This document shows, one piece after another, positions 1 through 7,628 of a stretch of DNA of 64,000 bases. Position 1 is the stretch's first letter; the number at the start of each line of letters is the position of its first letter. Both the position numbers and the translations under genes were made by a program. Origin of the DNA: Microvirga antarctica. GTDB taxonomy: Bacteria; Pseudomonadota; Alphaproteobacteria; Rhizobiales; Beijerinckiaceae. The notes under the pieces were generated by a model. It made no database searches. It saw only the letters and a list, made by a program, of their open reading frames with translations, and was not told the DNA's origin. The DNA lies in the NCBI RefSeq assembly GCF_017921815.1, contig NZ_JAGEMM010000001.1, forward strand, positions 682,001 to 746,000. The letters are read 5' to 3'.

Positions 1-703
1 TCAGCACGCGCGGCTGTTTGAGATCCTTGGCGTGCTCCGCACTGGTGACGACAATGGCGCAGGCGCCATCGGATTCGATGCAGCAATCGAAGAGACGCAA
101 GGGGTCCGCGATCATGCGGGAGGCCTGGTGGTCTTCGAGCGAAATCGGCTTCTGCATCATCGCCAGCGGATTGCGCGATGCATGACGGCGCAGCGCCACC
201 GCGACCTCGCCGAACTGGCGGCTCGTCGTTCCAAATTCGACCATGTGACGGCGCGCAAAATGGGCAAATTTGTGCGCCGGCGTGAGCATGCCCCAGGGAT
301 TCTGAAAGGCGAGAACACCGCCGGCGGATGTTGCCTGCTTGGCTTGCCCGTAGCGAACGCCCGACCGCTCGTTGAGGGCGCGGAAGCAGACCACGACCTT
401 GGCAAGCCCGCCTGCGATAGCAGCCGCCGCATGGGCGATGACCGCGTTACCACCGGTCCCACCATATCCCGTCTGGCTCATCCAACCCAGGTTGCGAAAA
501 CCCAGATGGGAGGTGAGCGCCGTGTCGTCGATATTGTCCATATCGAAGCGGACGAGGCCATCGACATCGTCCGGCGTCAGGCCTGCGTCAGACAGCGCTG
601 CCAGGATGGCTTCGCACGCGAGCCGCAGCTCGGTCTTGCCCGAGTTCTTCGAATAGAGTGTCTGGCCAACGCCAGCAATGGCAGCCCTGTTCCTCAAAGT
701 CAT
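1..703 (-). CDS. Thiolase-like lipid-transfer protein (SCP-x/Ltp type), C-terminus cut by window edge
   Basis: Partial gene running off the left edge; about 234 residues are visible. The start ATG (703-701) overlaps the stop of the upstream ABC ATPase as ATGA. The protein begins MTLRNRAAIAGVGQT, the typical opening of thiolase-fold SCP-x/Ltp proteins, and continues with GLVRFDMDNID, a glycine-rich YGGTGGNAVIAHAAA segment (about 94-108) and DCCIESDGACAIVV near the visible end. Where biosynthetic and degradative thiolases carry the nucleophilic cysteine, this protein has Gly-Gly-Thr. That is typical of Ltp-type members, some of which work as retro-aldolases on acyl-CoA with a DUF35 partner. It is the last visible gene of the operon, downstream of an acyl-CoA ligase, so an acyl-CoA substrate is likely (inference). 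Family placement is firm, reaction is not. Confidence 0.8.
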   Translation of the reverse strand, partial: MTLRNRAAIAGVGQTLYSKNSGKTELRLACEAILAALSDAGLTPDDVDGLVRFDMDNIDDTALTSHLGFRNLGWMSQTGYGGTGGNAVIAHAAAAIAGGLAKVVVCFRALNERSGVRYGQAKQATSAGGVLAFQNPWGMLTPAHKFAHFARRHMVEFGTTSRQFGEVAVALRRHASRNPLAMMQKPISLEDHQASRMIADPLRLFDCCIESDGACAIVVTSAEHAKDLKQPRVL

Positions 704-1506
704 ACGCGCTGCTTTCCTGTCTTGGAATGACTGTCGAGAAGCCCGCGAAGCTGCCCGATATGCGATTGAAACTCGCTGCTTCGTTCCGTTTCCGGTGTCC
801 GCGGCCGCGGGAAATGAATGTCTTTGATATCGACGATGCGGCCGGGCCGAGGGGCCAGCGAGATGACCCGATCAGCGAGGAACACGCTTTCCGGGATCGA
901 ATGCGTGACAAGCACGATCGTCGGCCGCAGATCGAGCCAGATCTGCTGGAGCTCCTGGTTCATCGCATCGCGCGTCATTACATCCAAGGCGCCGAAAGGC
1001 TCGTCCATCAGCAGGATACTCGGTTGATTGGACAGGGCGCGCGCGATGGCGGCGCGCTGGGCCATGCCGCCGGACAGCTCGTGAGGAGAGGCGTTCTCAA
1101 AGCCTTTCAGGCCGACCAGTTCCGCAAGCTCCTCGGCGCGCTTTCCGCGCTCGCGACGGCCGACGCCTCTCAGCTCAAGCGGCAGGGCGATATTGCCCGC
1201 CACACTGCGCCACGGCAGCAGATTTGCCTGCTGGAAGACGAAGCCGAGCTCGCCGACAGCCTCGGTGCTCTTTGCGTTCTTCACCCATAGCGGCTTGTTT
1301 CTGATTTTGATCTCGCCGCTCGTCGGTTTGATGAGTCCGGCGATCATGCGCAGCAATGTCGTTTTTCCACAGCCGGAAGGGCCCACGATCACGACGAACT
1401 CGCCCTTTGCGATCGACAGCGACGTCTCCGTCAGGGCAGTGACGGACGTTGCCCCACCGGAATAGGTCTTGGTGACGTTCTCGAGCTGAATTTCGATATC
1501 TGTCAT
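700..1506 (-). CDS. ABC transporter ATP-binding protein, nitrate/sulfonate/taurine type (SsuB/TauB-like)
   Basis: 268-residue cytoplasmic ATPase of a NitT/TauT-type importer. Walker A GPSGCGKT lies at 42-49, the Q-loop in FVFQQANLLPW (about 89-99), the signature LSGGMAQ at 144-150, Walker B ILLMDEP at about 165-170 and the switch histidine in LVTHS at about 200. Length is normal for the family. The start ATG overlaps the stop of the acyl-CoA ligase by 4 bases and its own stop overlaps the thiolase start by 4, so all three are translationally coupled. It should energise the permease at 3010-3879 with the binding protein at 4559-5599. The substrate is unknown. Such importers take sulfonates, nitrate, aromatic acids or pyrimidine precursors. 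Confidence 0.93.
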   Translation of the reverse strand: MTDIEIQLENVTKTYSGGATSVTALTETSLSIAKGEFVVIVGPSGCGKTTLLRMIAGLIKPTSGEIKIRNKPLWVKNAKSTEAVGELGFVFQQANLLPWRSVAGNIALPLELRGVGRRERGKRAEELAELVGLKGFENASPHELSGGMAQRAAIARALSNQPSILLMDEPFGALDVMTRDAMNQELQQIWLDLRPTIVLVTHSIPESVFLADRVISLAPRPGRIVDIKDIHFPRPRTPETERSSEFQSHIGQLRGLLDSHSKTGKQRV

Positions 1507-3008
1507 GGGAAGAACGACTTCCTTTCGGCGAGTTGTGCAGAGAGTGTCCGCCGGTCGATTTTCCCTGCCGCGGTCAGCGGGAAACGCGTCATGAAACAGT
1601 AGCGTTTCGGCCGGGAGAACCGCGACAATTCGCGCGCCGCAAAGGCGCGCAGGTCACCCTCCCCGGGAAATTGTTCACTCGGTCCTTCAATCGCGAGGAC
1701 GAGCTCTTCGCCCCATTGCGCGCTTGGCACTCCGAGGGCCACGACCCGCGGAAGACCGTCCATGCGCTGGAATGCTTCTTCGACAAGGGATGGATAGATA
1801 TTGACGCCGCCGGAGATCACCACGTCATCGGCGCGCCCGCCAAAACGCAGTTCCTCTTCGGACGAAAGACTGAGCAGATCGCCAGGGTTGATCGAGCTCA
1901 GTTCCTCGAATCCCGACAGCTCTGTCTCGAGCCCCAAGGCCACGGCCGGGCCGCGTATCGCCCCTTCCGACCAGGTCGTTCCATCTGGCAAAAGCCTGGC
2001 GGAATGCAGCTCGAGCTGCACGCCGAAGGCTGGCATGCCGAGGCTGTTTTTCACCCCGGACTCGACCATGTCTGAAAGACGCGACACAGCAATCGCGCCG
2101 GCTTCCACCGACCCGTAATAGTTGTAGGCCATTCCGCCCACTGTCGCTTGCCAGCGCGCGGCGACATCCACGTCCAGTCGTGCGCCACTGATGATCACGC
2201 GGATATCGCTCGCAATCGGCTGCTTCGCGATCTCGACGATCCGGAGGGCCATGGTCGGGACAAGGAAGGCGGCGGAGCAGCCATTCACATCCGTCAACCA
2301 TTGGTGGCTATCAAAGTGCTGCCGAAGAAGGACGCTGCCGCCGAGATAAAGGTGGCAGAGCGAGAACGACCTGCCGCCGCCGTGAAAGAGCGGAGTGGCG
2401 CAAAGAAAGCGGCCGCGGCGGACGAGGTTGAACTCGATGATCTGGGTGACGAAGCGCGCCACCGTGTTGGCATGGGACAGGTAGGCGAATTTGAGCCGGC
2501 CGCTGGTGCCACCCGTCGGTGCGATCAGGTGGATGTCGTCGAAACTGCCACCGGGCAGAAGCTTGAGACCCTGCGGATCGCCTGCTGCGAGCGCCGTCTC
2601 GCGGGCCGAGGGCAGGAGCGCAACCGTCAGGTTCTGCTCAAGCCTCGCCATGTCTTCGGCCGAGCAAACCGCGAGATCGACCTCTGCAAGCGCGAACCGT
2701 TTTGCGATCTCGTCAACGGTCCAATCGATTGCCACGGGGACCGCCGGAATGCGGGCCGCCGCGGCGGCGATCACGGCAACGAGATGGCCGATCTCATTCC
2801 CGGTGGCGATTCCAAGACGCTTGATGCTGCGCTTCTGCAGAAGCGCCACCATGTCGCAGCATTCTTGCAGGAGTTCCGCCCATGTGACGGATCTGAAATC
2901 GTCGACCAGGGCAATCCGGTTCGGATGTGCACACGCCGCGTTGTTGATCGCCTGTGGCAGCGTTGGAACCGGAAGCCCGGCACTCGAAGCGTGAGGGTCG
3001 CTTATCAT
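1503..3008 (-). CDS. Acyl-CoA synthetase (AMP-binding, class I adenylate-forming)
   Basis: 501 residues from the ATG at 3008, which follows the permease stop by one base; GGACGGGTGG sits just upstream. Longer in-frame starts would overlap the permease. The phosphate-binding loop is degenerate, APTGGTSGRL (about 163-172) in place of the usual TSGTTGxPKG. The acceptor region reads YNYYGSVEAGA, the hinge GGRADDVVISGGVNIYP, and the C-terminal catalytic lysine is K483 in TAAGKIDRR. The family forms an acyl-AMP and then the CoA thioester of a carboxylic acid. Placement between an importer and a thiolase-like protein suggests it activates the imported or hydrolysed compound. The chain class of the acid cannot be read from the sequence. 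Confidence 0.88.
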   Translation of the reverse strand: MISDPHASSAGLPVPTLPQAINNAACAHPNRIALVDDFRSVTWAELLQECCDMVALLQKRSIKRLGIATGNEIGHLVAVIAAAAARIPAVPVAIDWTVDEIAKRFALAEVDLAVCSAEDMARLEQNLTVALLPSARETALAAGDPQGLKLLPGGSFDDIHLIAPTGGTSGRLKFAYLSHANTVARFVTQIIEFNLVRRGRFLCATPLFHGGGRSFSLCHLYLGGSVLLRQHFDSHQWLTDVNGCSAAFLVPTMALRIVEIAKQPIASDIRVIISGARLDVDVAARWQATVGGMAYNYYGSVEAGAIAVSRLSDMVESGVKNSLGMPAFGVQLELHSARLLPDGTTWSEGAIRGPAVALGLETELSGFEELSSINPGDLLSLSSEEELRFGGRADDVVISGGVNIYPSLVEEAFQRMDGLPRVVALGVPSAQWGEELVLAIEGPSEQFPGEGDLRAFAARELSRFSRPKRYCFMTRFPLTAAGKIDRRTLSAQLAERKSFFP

Positions 3009-3009
3009 A

Positions 3010-3879
3010 TCAGCCACCCGTCCGCCGCGAGCAAACCGATTCATGCCACGGGATCGCGAACGTTTTGGCGAGCACGACCACCGAGTAGAGGACAAATCCC
3101 AGCATCGTGAGAATGATGATCGAGGAGAACAGACCTTCGATCTGGAACGAGTTGAGCCGGGAGATCGTCAAATAGCCGAGCCCGCGATTGCCGCCGAGAA
3201 ATTCACCCACCACGGCGCCGATTGTGGCGAACACAATCCCCATCTCCATGCCCGCGAGCGTGTACGGCAAGGCGCTGGGCATTTCGAGCTTGAGGAATGT
3301 CTGGAGGCGCGACGCGTTGTTGGTCTCCATGACCTCCCGGTGCCCGAAGTGAATCGATTTCAGTCCCAATAGCGTGTTCATGAAGATGGGAAAGAAGGCG
3401 AGCACGGCGGCAACGATGACCTTCGACGTCATGCCAAACCCGAACCAGACGACGAAGAGCGGAATCAGGGCGACTTTCGGAACAACCTGCATCGCGACGA
3501 TGAACGGGTTGAGCACGCGCTCCATCACCGCGACCTTGTAGAGCAACAGCGCGAGGAGAATCCCCGTGACGATGGCGAGGGCGAAGCCTTGGAAAATTTC
3601 CAGCAGCGTCGTCAACAAGTGATCATAGGTGACGGGATCTGTCAGATCGGCCACGATTGCGAGGAGCACTTTTTCGGGAGCAGGCAAGACAAAGGCCGAG
3701 ACCCCCGAGATGGTCACATACGCCTTCCAGACGAGCAGAAACAGGATGATGATCAGCGGCGTCGTAAACCACGTGAGGTAGGCATTGAAGATCTGTGCTG
3801 CCGTGAGCGGTGACCGCGCCACGTGACGGCTCGCGGCGTCCGGGCTGTCCTGAGCCGACGGTTGCTGTCTCATGTCCAT
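3010..3879 (-). CDS. ABC transporter permease, nitrate/sulfonate/taurine type (SsuC/TauC-like)
   Basis: 289-residue inner-membrane permease. After a polar N-terminus of about 35 residues come hydrophobic segments such as TPLIIILFLLVW and VTGILLALLLY, then PLFVVWFGFG and VLAFFPIFMNTLLGL around the EAA-loop region, and IGAVVGEFLGG, all usual for the BPD_transp_1 TauC class. Start is MDMRQQ at 3879 with a second ATG two codons on. The gene ends one base before the acyl-CoA ligase start. The gap to the hydrolase stop (3930) is 50 bases, the largest inside the operon. It forms the importer with the ATPase at 700-1506 and the binding protein at 4559-5599. Confidence 0.92.
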   Translation of the reverse strand: MDMRQQPSAQDSPDAASRHVARSPLTAAQIFNAYLTWFTTPLIIILFLLVWKAYVTISGVSAFVLPAPEKVLLAIVADLTDPVTYDHLLTTLLEIFQGFALAIVTGILLALLLYKVAVMERVLNPFIVAMQVVPKVALIPLFVVWFGFGMTSKVIVAAVLAFFPIFMNTLLGLKSIHFGHREVMETNNASRLQTFLKLEMPSALPYTLAGMEMGIVFATIGAVVGEFLGGNRGLGYLTISRLNSFQIEGLFSSIIILTMLGFVLYSVVVLAKTFAIPWHESVCSRRTGG

Positions 3880-3929
3880 ATCGAAAATCGAGCCTCGGTT
3901 GTCGCAACAAAATGCGGGTCAGGTTGCCG

Positions 3930-4562
3930 TCAGGCGGACATGAGCGCCGGATCGATGGAGCCTGCGAGGGATTGCCCAATATCGGCGACAGTGGTGAGAT
4001 GAGCAAAGCCGAACCGGATGGCATTGAGCGACGCATCGTGCCGGTCGGCTGCCCAATCGGCGCAGGCATCTGTGACGAGGAACGTGCGGTAATCCCGTTG
4101 CGAGGCGTCCCGGACGGTGCTTTCGACGCACATGGACGTGGTGACCCCGCCCACGAACACGGTATCGATGCCTTCCCCCCGCAGGATCGCCTCCAACGAA
4201 GTCGCGTAGAAGCTGGACATGCGCGGCTTGTCGACAATGAAGTCGTCCGGCAGCACGTCGGCCTGATCCCACAGAGCGCTGTCGGTTTTGTCGGATCGCA
4301 GCGATTCCGCCACCCGAATGTTCGGGCGGAGCTCGCGCGTGTACCAGCCTCCGTCGCGATAATCAGGGCGGAGGGAGTAGCGTGTCCAGATGACGGGCAG
4401 CCCGGCACCGCGCGCCACAGCCGCCAGCCGGTTACATTGATGCGCCGCGGCCACGCAGGTGCCGATGTCCCGCCCCTGGCGGGCCATGCTCCCGCTTGGC
4501 GAGCAGAAGGCCTGCTGGATATCGACGAGAATGACCGCGGCGTTGCCCAAGACAATGCTCAC
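3930..4562 (-). CDS. Cysteine hydrolase of the isochorismatase-like family
   Basis: 210-residue cytoplasmic hydrolase. The catalytic triad of the family is visible: D14 in ILVDIQQAF, K112 in VDKPRMSSFY and C145 in GGVTTSMCVEST, with the expected cis-peptide region GGVTTS. Relatives include N-carbamoylsarcosine amidase, biuret hydrolase, RutB-like ureidoacrylate hydrolase and isochorismatase; most members cleave C-N bonds, so an amidohydrolase role is favoured. The start is GTG at 4562, overlapping the binding-protein stop as GTGA. The position directly after the binding protein suggests it acts early on the imported compound, perhaps freeing a carboxylate for the acyl-CoA ligase (inference). 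Confidence 0.87.
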   Translation of the reverse strand: MSIVLGNAAVILVDIQQAFCSPSGSMARQGRDIGTCVAAAHQCNRLAAVARGAGLPVIWTRYSLRPDYRDGGWYTRELRPNIRVAESLRSDKTDSALWDQADVLPDDFIVDKPRMSSFYATSLEAILRGEGIDTVFVGGVTTSMCVESTVRDASQRDYRTFLVTDACADWAADRHDASLNAIRFGFAHLTTVADIGQSLAGSIDPALMSA

Positions 4563-5599
4563 TTCACGAATGCCTTGTTCCAGATTTCATTCGTATAGAA
4601 CTTCGTCGCGTCCGTCGGCTTGAGCATCTTTGCCTCGACCGCTGCAGCGGTCGCGCTCTGCCAGGCCTCAGGGTTATTCTGAAGCAGTTTGTCGCGTCCG
4701 TTCGCCATCCATGACGCACTCTCGATGCGGATGCCTTGCAAGGCCGAGCTTGGATTGGACGCCTCCGGAACACTGTATTTCTTGACCGCCGCGAGCAGCT
4801 TCGTGATGTCCCCGCTCGCGATCTGGCGCTCGGCGTCCTCGAAGGCGGCGCGGGCACCGATCAGGAACCGCTTCAGCTCTTCGCTCTTCTTGGACACGTT
4901 CTCGACCGTCGTGATGTAGACCTGGCCGGGAACGGGGACGACATCGTTGGTCGCGAAATGCACGAACGGCACGTTGCGCGCGGTAAGTTCCGCGACGGCC
5001 GCGTTGGTTCCGACGAAGGCGTCGATCTTCTTCTCCTGGACAAGTCCGAACGACCCGGCCGAGGGGCCCACGACCTGGCGCTTCACCGATTTGGCATCGA
5101 TGTTGTCATGGGCGAGGATGAGTTGCAGGGTCTGGTCGCTCGCCCCGCCGAAGGAGGCAACCCCAATGGTCTTGCCAACCATGTCCTTGGGGCCTCGAAT
5201 GGGATTGTCAGCTGCGCTGATGATCTGCAGGGGAGCGATATGGGCCACCGTCGCAATGGCCACGACCGGCACGTTGCTGTTTGCCACCGCGTTCATCACG
5301 TCGATACCGGCGCCACGGGCCACCAGCGCCTGTCCGCTGAGAAGAAGCTGGATGGCTTGGGACGAACCTTGCGCGGCCTCCACTTTCAGATCGAGCCCAG
5401 CGTCTTTCATGAACCCGCCGCCTTCGCCATAGACCATGCCCGTGTAGGCGAGCAGATAGCCCAGAGGCGTGAGAGCGGTGGCCTGAAGGGGCGTGTCGGC
5501 GGGCGCCTGAGCGAGGCTGGGCCCGGCCATCGACCCAGTCAAAACGGCGAGAGATAGACTCGTGGTCAGTACGAACTTTACAAAGGAGTGCTTCATCAT
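4559..5599 (-). CDS. ABC transporter substrate-binding protein, NMT1/SsuA-like
   Basis: 346 residues with a Sec signal peptide (KHSFVKFVLTTSLSLAVL, cleavage likely near SLAQA, about residue 31). The mature part has the NMT1/THI5-SsuA layout: LTPLGYLLAYTGMVYGE, a binding-loop region AAQGSSQAIQLLLSGQ, IISAADNPI and KTIGVASFGGASD. Start is one of two adjacent ATG codons at 5599/5596 behind GAGAGGAACG. It is the first gene of the minus-strand operon and faces the LysR gene across 246 bases. It is periplasmic, or tethered to the periplasmic face, and delivers ligand to the permease. The ligand cannot be deduced; conserved sulfonate or nitrate pocket residues are not obvious. Confidence 0.9.
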   Translation of the reverse strand: MMKHSFVKFVLTTSLSLAVLTGSMAGPSLAQAPADTPLQATALTPLGYLLAYTGMVYGEGGGFMKDAGLDLKVEAAQGSSQAIQLLLSGQALVARGAGIDVMNAVANSNVPVVAIATVAHIAPLQIISAADNPIRGPKDMVGKTIGVASFGGASDQTLQLILAHDNIDAKSVKRQVVGPSAGSFGLVQEKKIDAFVGTNAAVAELTARNVPFVHFATNDVVPVPGQVYITTVENVSKKSEELKRFLIGARAAFEDAERQIASGDITKLLAAVKKYSVPEASNPSSALQGIRIESASWMANGRDKLLQNNPEAWQSATAAAVEAKMLKPTDATKFYTNEIWNKAFVK

Positions 5600-5811
5600 C
5601 GTTCCTCTCTCGCCAGCACCTTGGTTCAGGCACCGGATTTCTCTGATTTTTCAGGTATAGGACGCTGGCTTTACGCTGTTTCTTCGATGCGATGCTCCGA
5701 GATCGATTTACACGCCGCGGCGGATCGTTTCTCTAAACGGAAATATTGGCTGACGTTACGAAGGTAAGTCGGACACAGATTGCGATCCATTAGAAAGCCG
5801 GTATACACGTT

Positions 5812-5826
5812 ATGCCGGTTCGGCAT
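5812..5826. promoter_or_regulatory. Candidate LysR-type operator (T-N11-A palindrome)
   Basis: ATGCCG-GTT-CGGCAT is a perfect 6-bp inverted repeat. T5813 and A5825 frame 11 bases, which fits the T-N11-A consensus of LysR-type regulators. It lies 20 bases before the LysR start codon in the divergent 5600-5845 region, so binding could autorepress lysR and control the catabolic operon. The assignment rests on symmetry and position only. Confidence 0.5.
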
Positions 5827-5845
5827 TGGATGGAGCGTATCGAGC

Positions 5846-6781
5846 ATGGATCTGCGCGAGCTGCAGTACTTCTGTGCCGTCGTGGAGCTCCAGAGCTTCT
5901 CCAAGGCGAGCCAGTCATTGCGCATTGCACAATCCGCGATCAGCCGGCAGGTGCAGAAGCTGGAGGCGCGGCTCGGCGTGGAGCTTCTGGTGAGATCCGC
6001 TTCCGGCATCGAAATGACAGATGCGGGCCGCTTGCTGTTCGAACGCGCAACCACGATCCTCAGACAGGTCGAAGAGACGCGAAACGATATTCTGGCGCGT
6101 TCGCTCAGTCCGGTCGGTGAATTGTCGATTGGCGTGCCTCCGGGCGCCGGCGCGCTCATCGTGCCGCCGCTGCTGCGGCAGTCGAAACACATGTTTCCCA
6201 ATGTCCGTCTGAAAATCATCGAGGGGATGGGCGAGGCGCTCACCGACAGGCTGAAGCAGAGCTCGGTCTCCATCGGTCTTATCTACGATCCGAAACCCAG
6301 TCGCGAGCTTCTCGCCGAGCCTCTGCTCGTGGAGAGGGTTCACGTCTTCGGCCTGCCGGGATCGCGATGCTCGCAGCCCGGGCCCATGGGGATCGAGGAC
6401 GTGGTGGAGCTGCCGCTGATCATCCATTCCCGGCCACATTACATCAGGACTCTTCTCGACGACGCAACCGCAGAAGCCGGCCTTCGCCTGTCGGTTGCCT
6501 ACGAGGTGGACAGCCTTTCGGTCATCCGCTCGCTCGTGCAGCAGAAGGAAGGTTACGGCGTGTTGACGCCGGCCGCTGCGCAAGGGCTCCCCGGCGATAC
6601 AAAGTTTGTCAGCAAGCGCATCATGACATCTGGCATGTCGCTTACGCTCTGCGTCGTTCGGCGCGTCGAGCAGAAGCGCTCATTGATCTCGCAGGAAATC
6701 ACAAAGTTGATCAAGGACGAGACAAGACGGTTGATCGAGACGGAAGTCTGGCCGGCATCACCGGCCTATGTCGGGGGATAG
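5846..6781 (+). CDS. LysR-family transcriptional regulator
   Basis: 311 residues. The start ATG at 5846 (MDLRELQYFCAVVEL) has GGAG 10 bases upstream; the in-frame 22 extra codons upstream lack family similarity and run over the candidate operator. The N-terminal winged helix-turn-helix (about 1-60) reads SFSKASQSLRIAQSAISRQVQKLEARLG, here spanning the recognition helix. A linker leads into the effector-binding domain from about 90 (GELSIGVPPGAG). It resembles regulators close to the Nac/Cbl group. Divergent orientation to the ABC/acyl-CoA ligase operon suggests it senses that pathway's substrate or CoA intermediate. Confidence 0.93.
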   Translation: MDLRELQYFCAVVELQSFSKASQSLRIAQSAISRQVQKLEARLGVELLVRSASGIEMTDAGRLLFERATTILRQVEETRNDILARSLSPVGELSIGVPPGAGALIVPPLLRQSKHMFPNVRLKIIEGMGEALTDRLKQSSVSIGLIYDPKPSRELLAEPLLVERVHVFGLPGSRCSQPGPMGIEDVVELPLIIHSRPHYIRTLLDDATAEAGLRLSVAYEVDSLSVIRSLVQQKEGYGVLTPAAAQGLPGDTKFVSKRIMTSGMSLTLCVVRRVEQKRSLISQEITKLIKDETRRLIETEVWPASPAYVGG

Positions 6782-6838
6782 AACCCGCTGACATTGGCCG
6801 TGGCGGGGAACGCCCGCTCGCCCCTCACGAGCCCGAAA

Positions 6839-7366
6839 TCACTTACCTGCGGGGTGCGCGCCCGATTTCCTGCCGGTTTCGTCGCCGTCATATCGGATGA
6901 CGCTGATCTGGCCGTCGCCTTCGATGAAGGCCTTCTTCACCTGTCCGACATCGTCGATGCCCTGTTGCCTCAGCTGGCTCAGGAGCTCTTCCTTGGTGAT
7001 CATTTCCTCCCGCATGTTCCGCGCAAGAAGCCGTCCCTCCTTGATCAGCTGCAAAGGAGCCGGACGGGTGAACCTCGCGAATGCCGGAAAGGTGTAGCCG
7101 AGCCAGTCGATGGCGTAGTTCCAGAAGACGATCGTCAGGACCAGAAGCGTCCCCTCGGTCACCGACTTGTACTCGGCCGCGATGGCGTTCTGCGCCGCAT
7201 CGGCGATCAGGACGATCACGAGAAGATCCGCGATCCCGATAACGCCGGATTGCCGCTTCATGAAGAAGCGCAGGATCAGAAACAGCACGATGTACATGAT
7301 CGTTCCGCGGAGAAAAATCTCCACCAGGGACAGCTCCGGAACAAACACCGATTGCCAGTCGATCAT
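6839..7366 (-). CDS. DUF421 (YetF-like) membrane protein
   Basis: 175 residues from ATG 7366, preceded by AAGGGAGAAG. Three hydrophobic segments fill the first 95 residues: GTIMYIVLFLILRFF, IADLLVIVLIADAAQ and EGTLLVLTIVFWNYAI. After them comes the soluble DUF421 domain with APLQLIKEGRLLARNMREE and ELLSQLRQQGI, then GQISVIRY. This is the normal YetF architecture. The biochemical function of the family is unsettled; in spore formers related proteins affect germination and envelope processes. It converges with the LysR gene and is divergent from the ABC ATPase gene at 7629, with no obvious functional partner beside it. Confidence 0.85.
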   Translation of the reverse strand: MIDWQSVFVPELSLVEIFLRGTIMYIVLFLILRFFMKRQSGVIGIADLLVIVLIADAAQNAIAAEYKSVTEGTLLVLTIVFWNYAIDWLGYTFPAFARFTRPAPLQLIKEGRLLARNMREEMITKEELLSQLRQQGIDDVGQVKKAFIEGDGQISVIRYDGDETGRKSGAHPAGK

Positions 7367-7561
7367 CGCGGACTTCTCCCTTAACCGCCCATCACGGTTC
7401 CGCACTCTTCCGAGTTCGGCGGCTGAAGACAAGCCGATCATGGCAGACGGATGGGGGTAACAAACGGTTCGACAGGCTCCACGAGCCATTGAGACCCGCT
7501 TCCCGGTGCCGTGACTGCGCGCAGGGGCGCAGCGCGCCTCCATCCGCCAGCATCTCACCCA

Positions 7562-7579
7562 CCGTCATATCCCTGCAAT
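7562..7579 (+). promoter_or_regulatory. Candidate PHO box upstream of the Ugp-like operon
   Basis: CCGTCAT-ATCC-CTGCAAT matches 11 of 14 positions of the two heptamers in the PhoB consensus CTGTCAT-N4-CTGTCAT, with the correct 4-base spacing. It ends 49 bases before the TTG start of the transporter ATPase. Together with the organophosphate-type gene content this suggests phosphate-starvation control. An 11 of 14 match can arise by chance, so position and context carry much of the weight. Confidence 0.4.
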
Positions 7580-7628
7580 CAAACCGACCTAACAGCAGAC
7601 CGAAAGGCGCTGTCGCAAGGATGGAACT

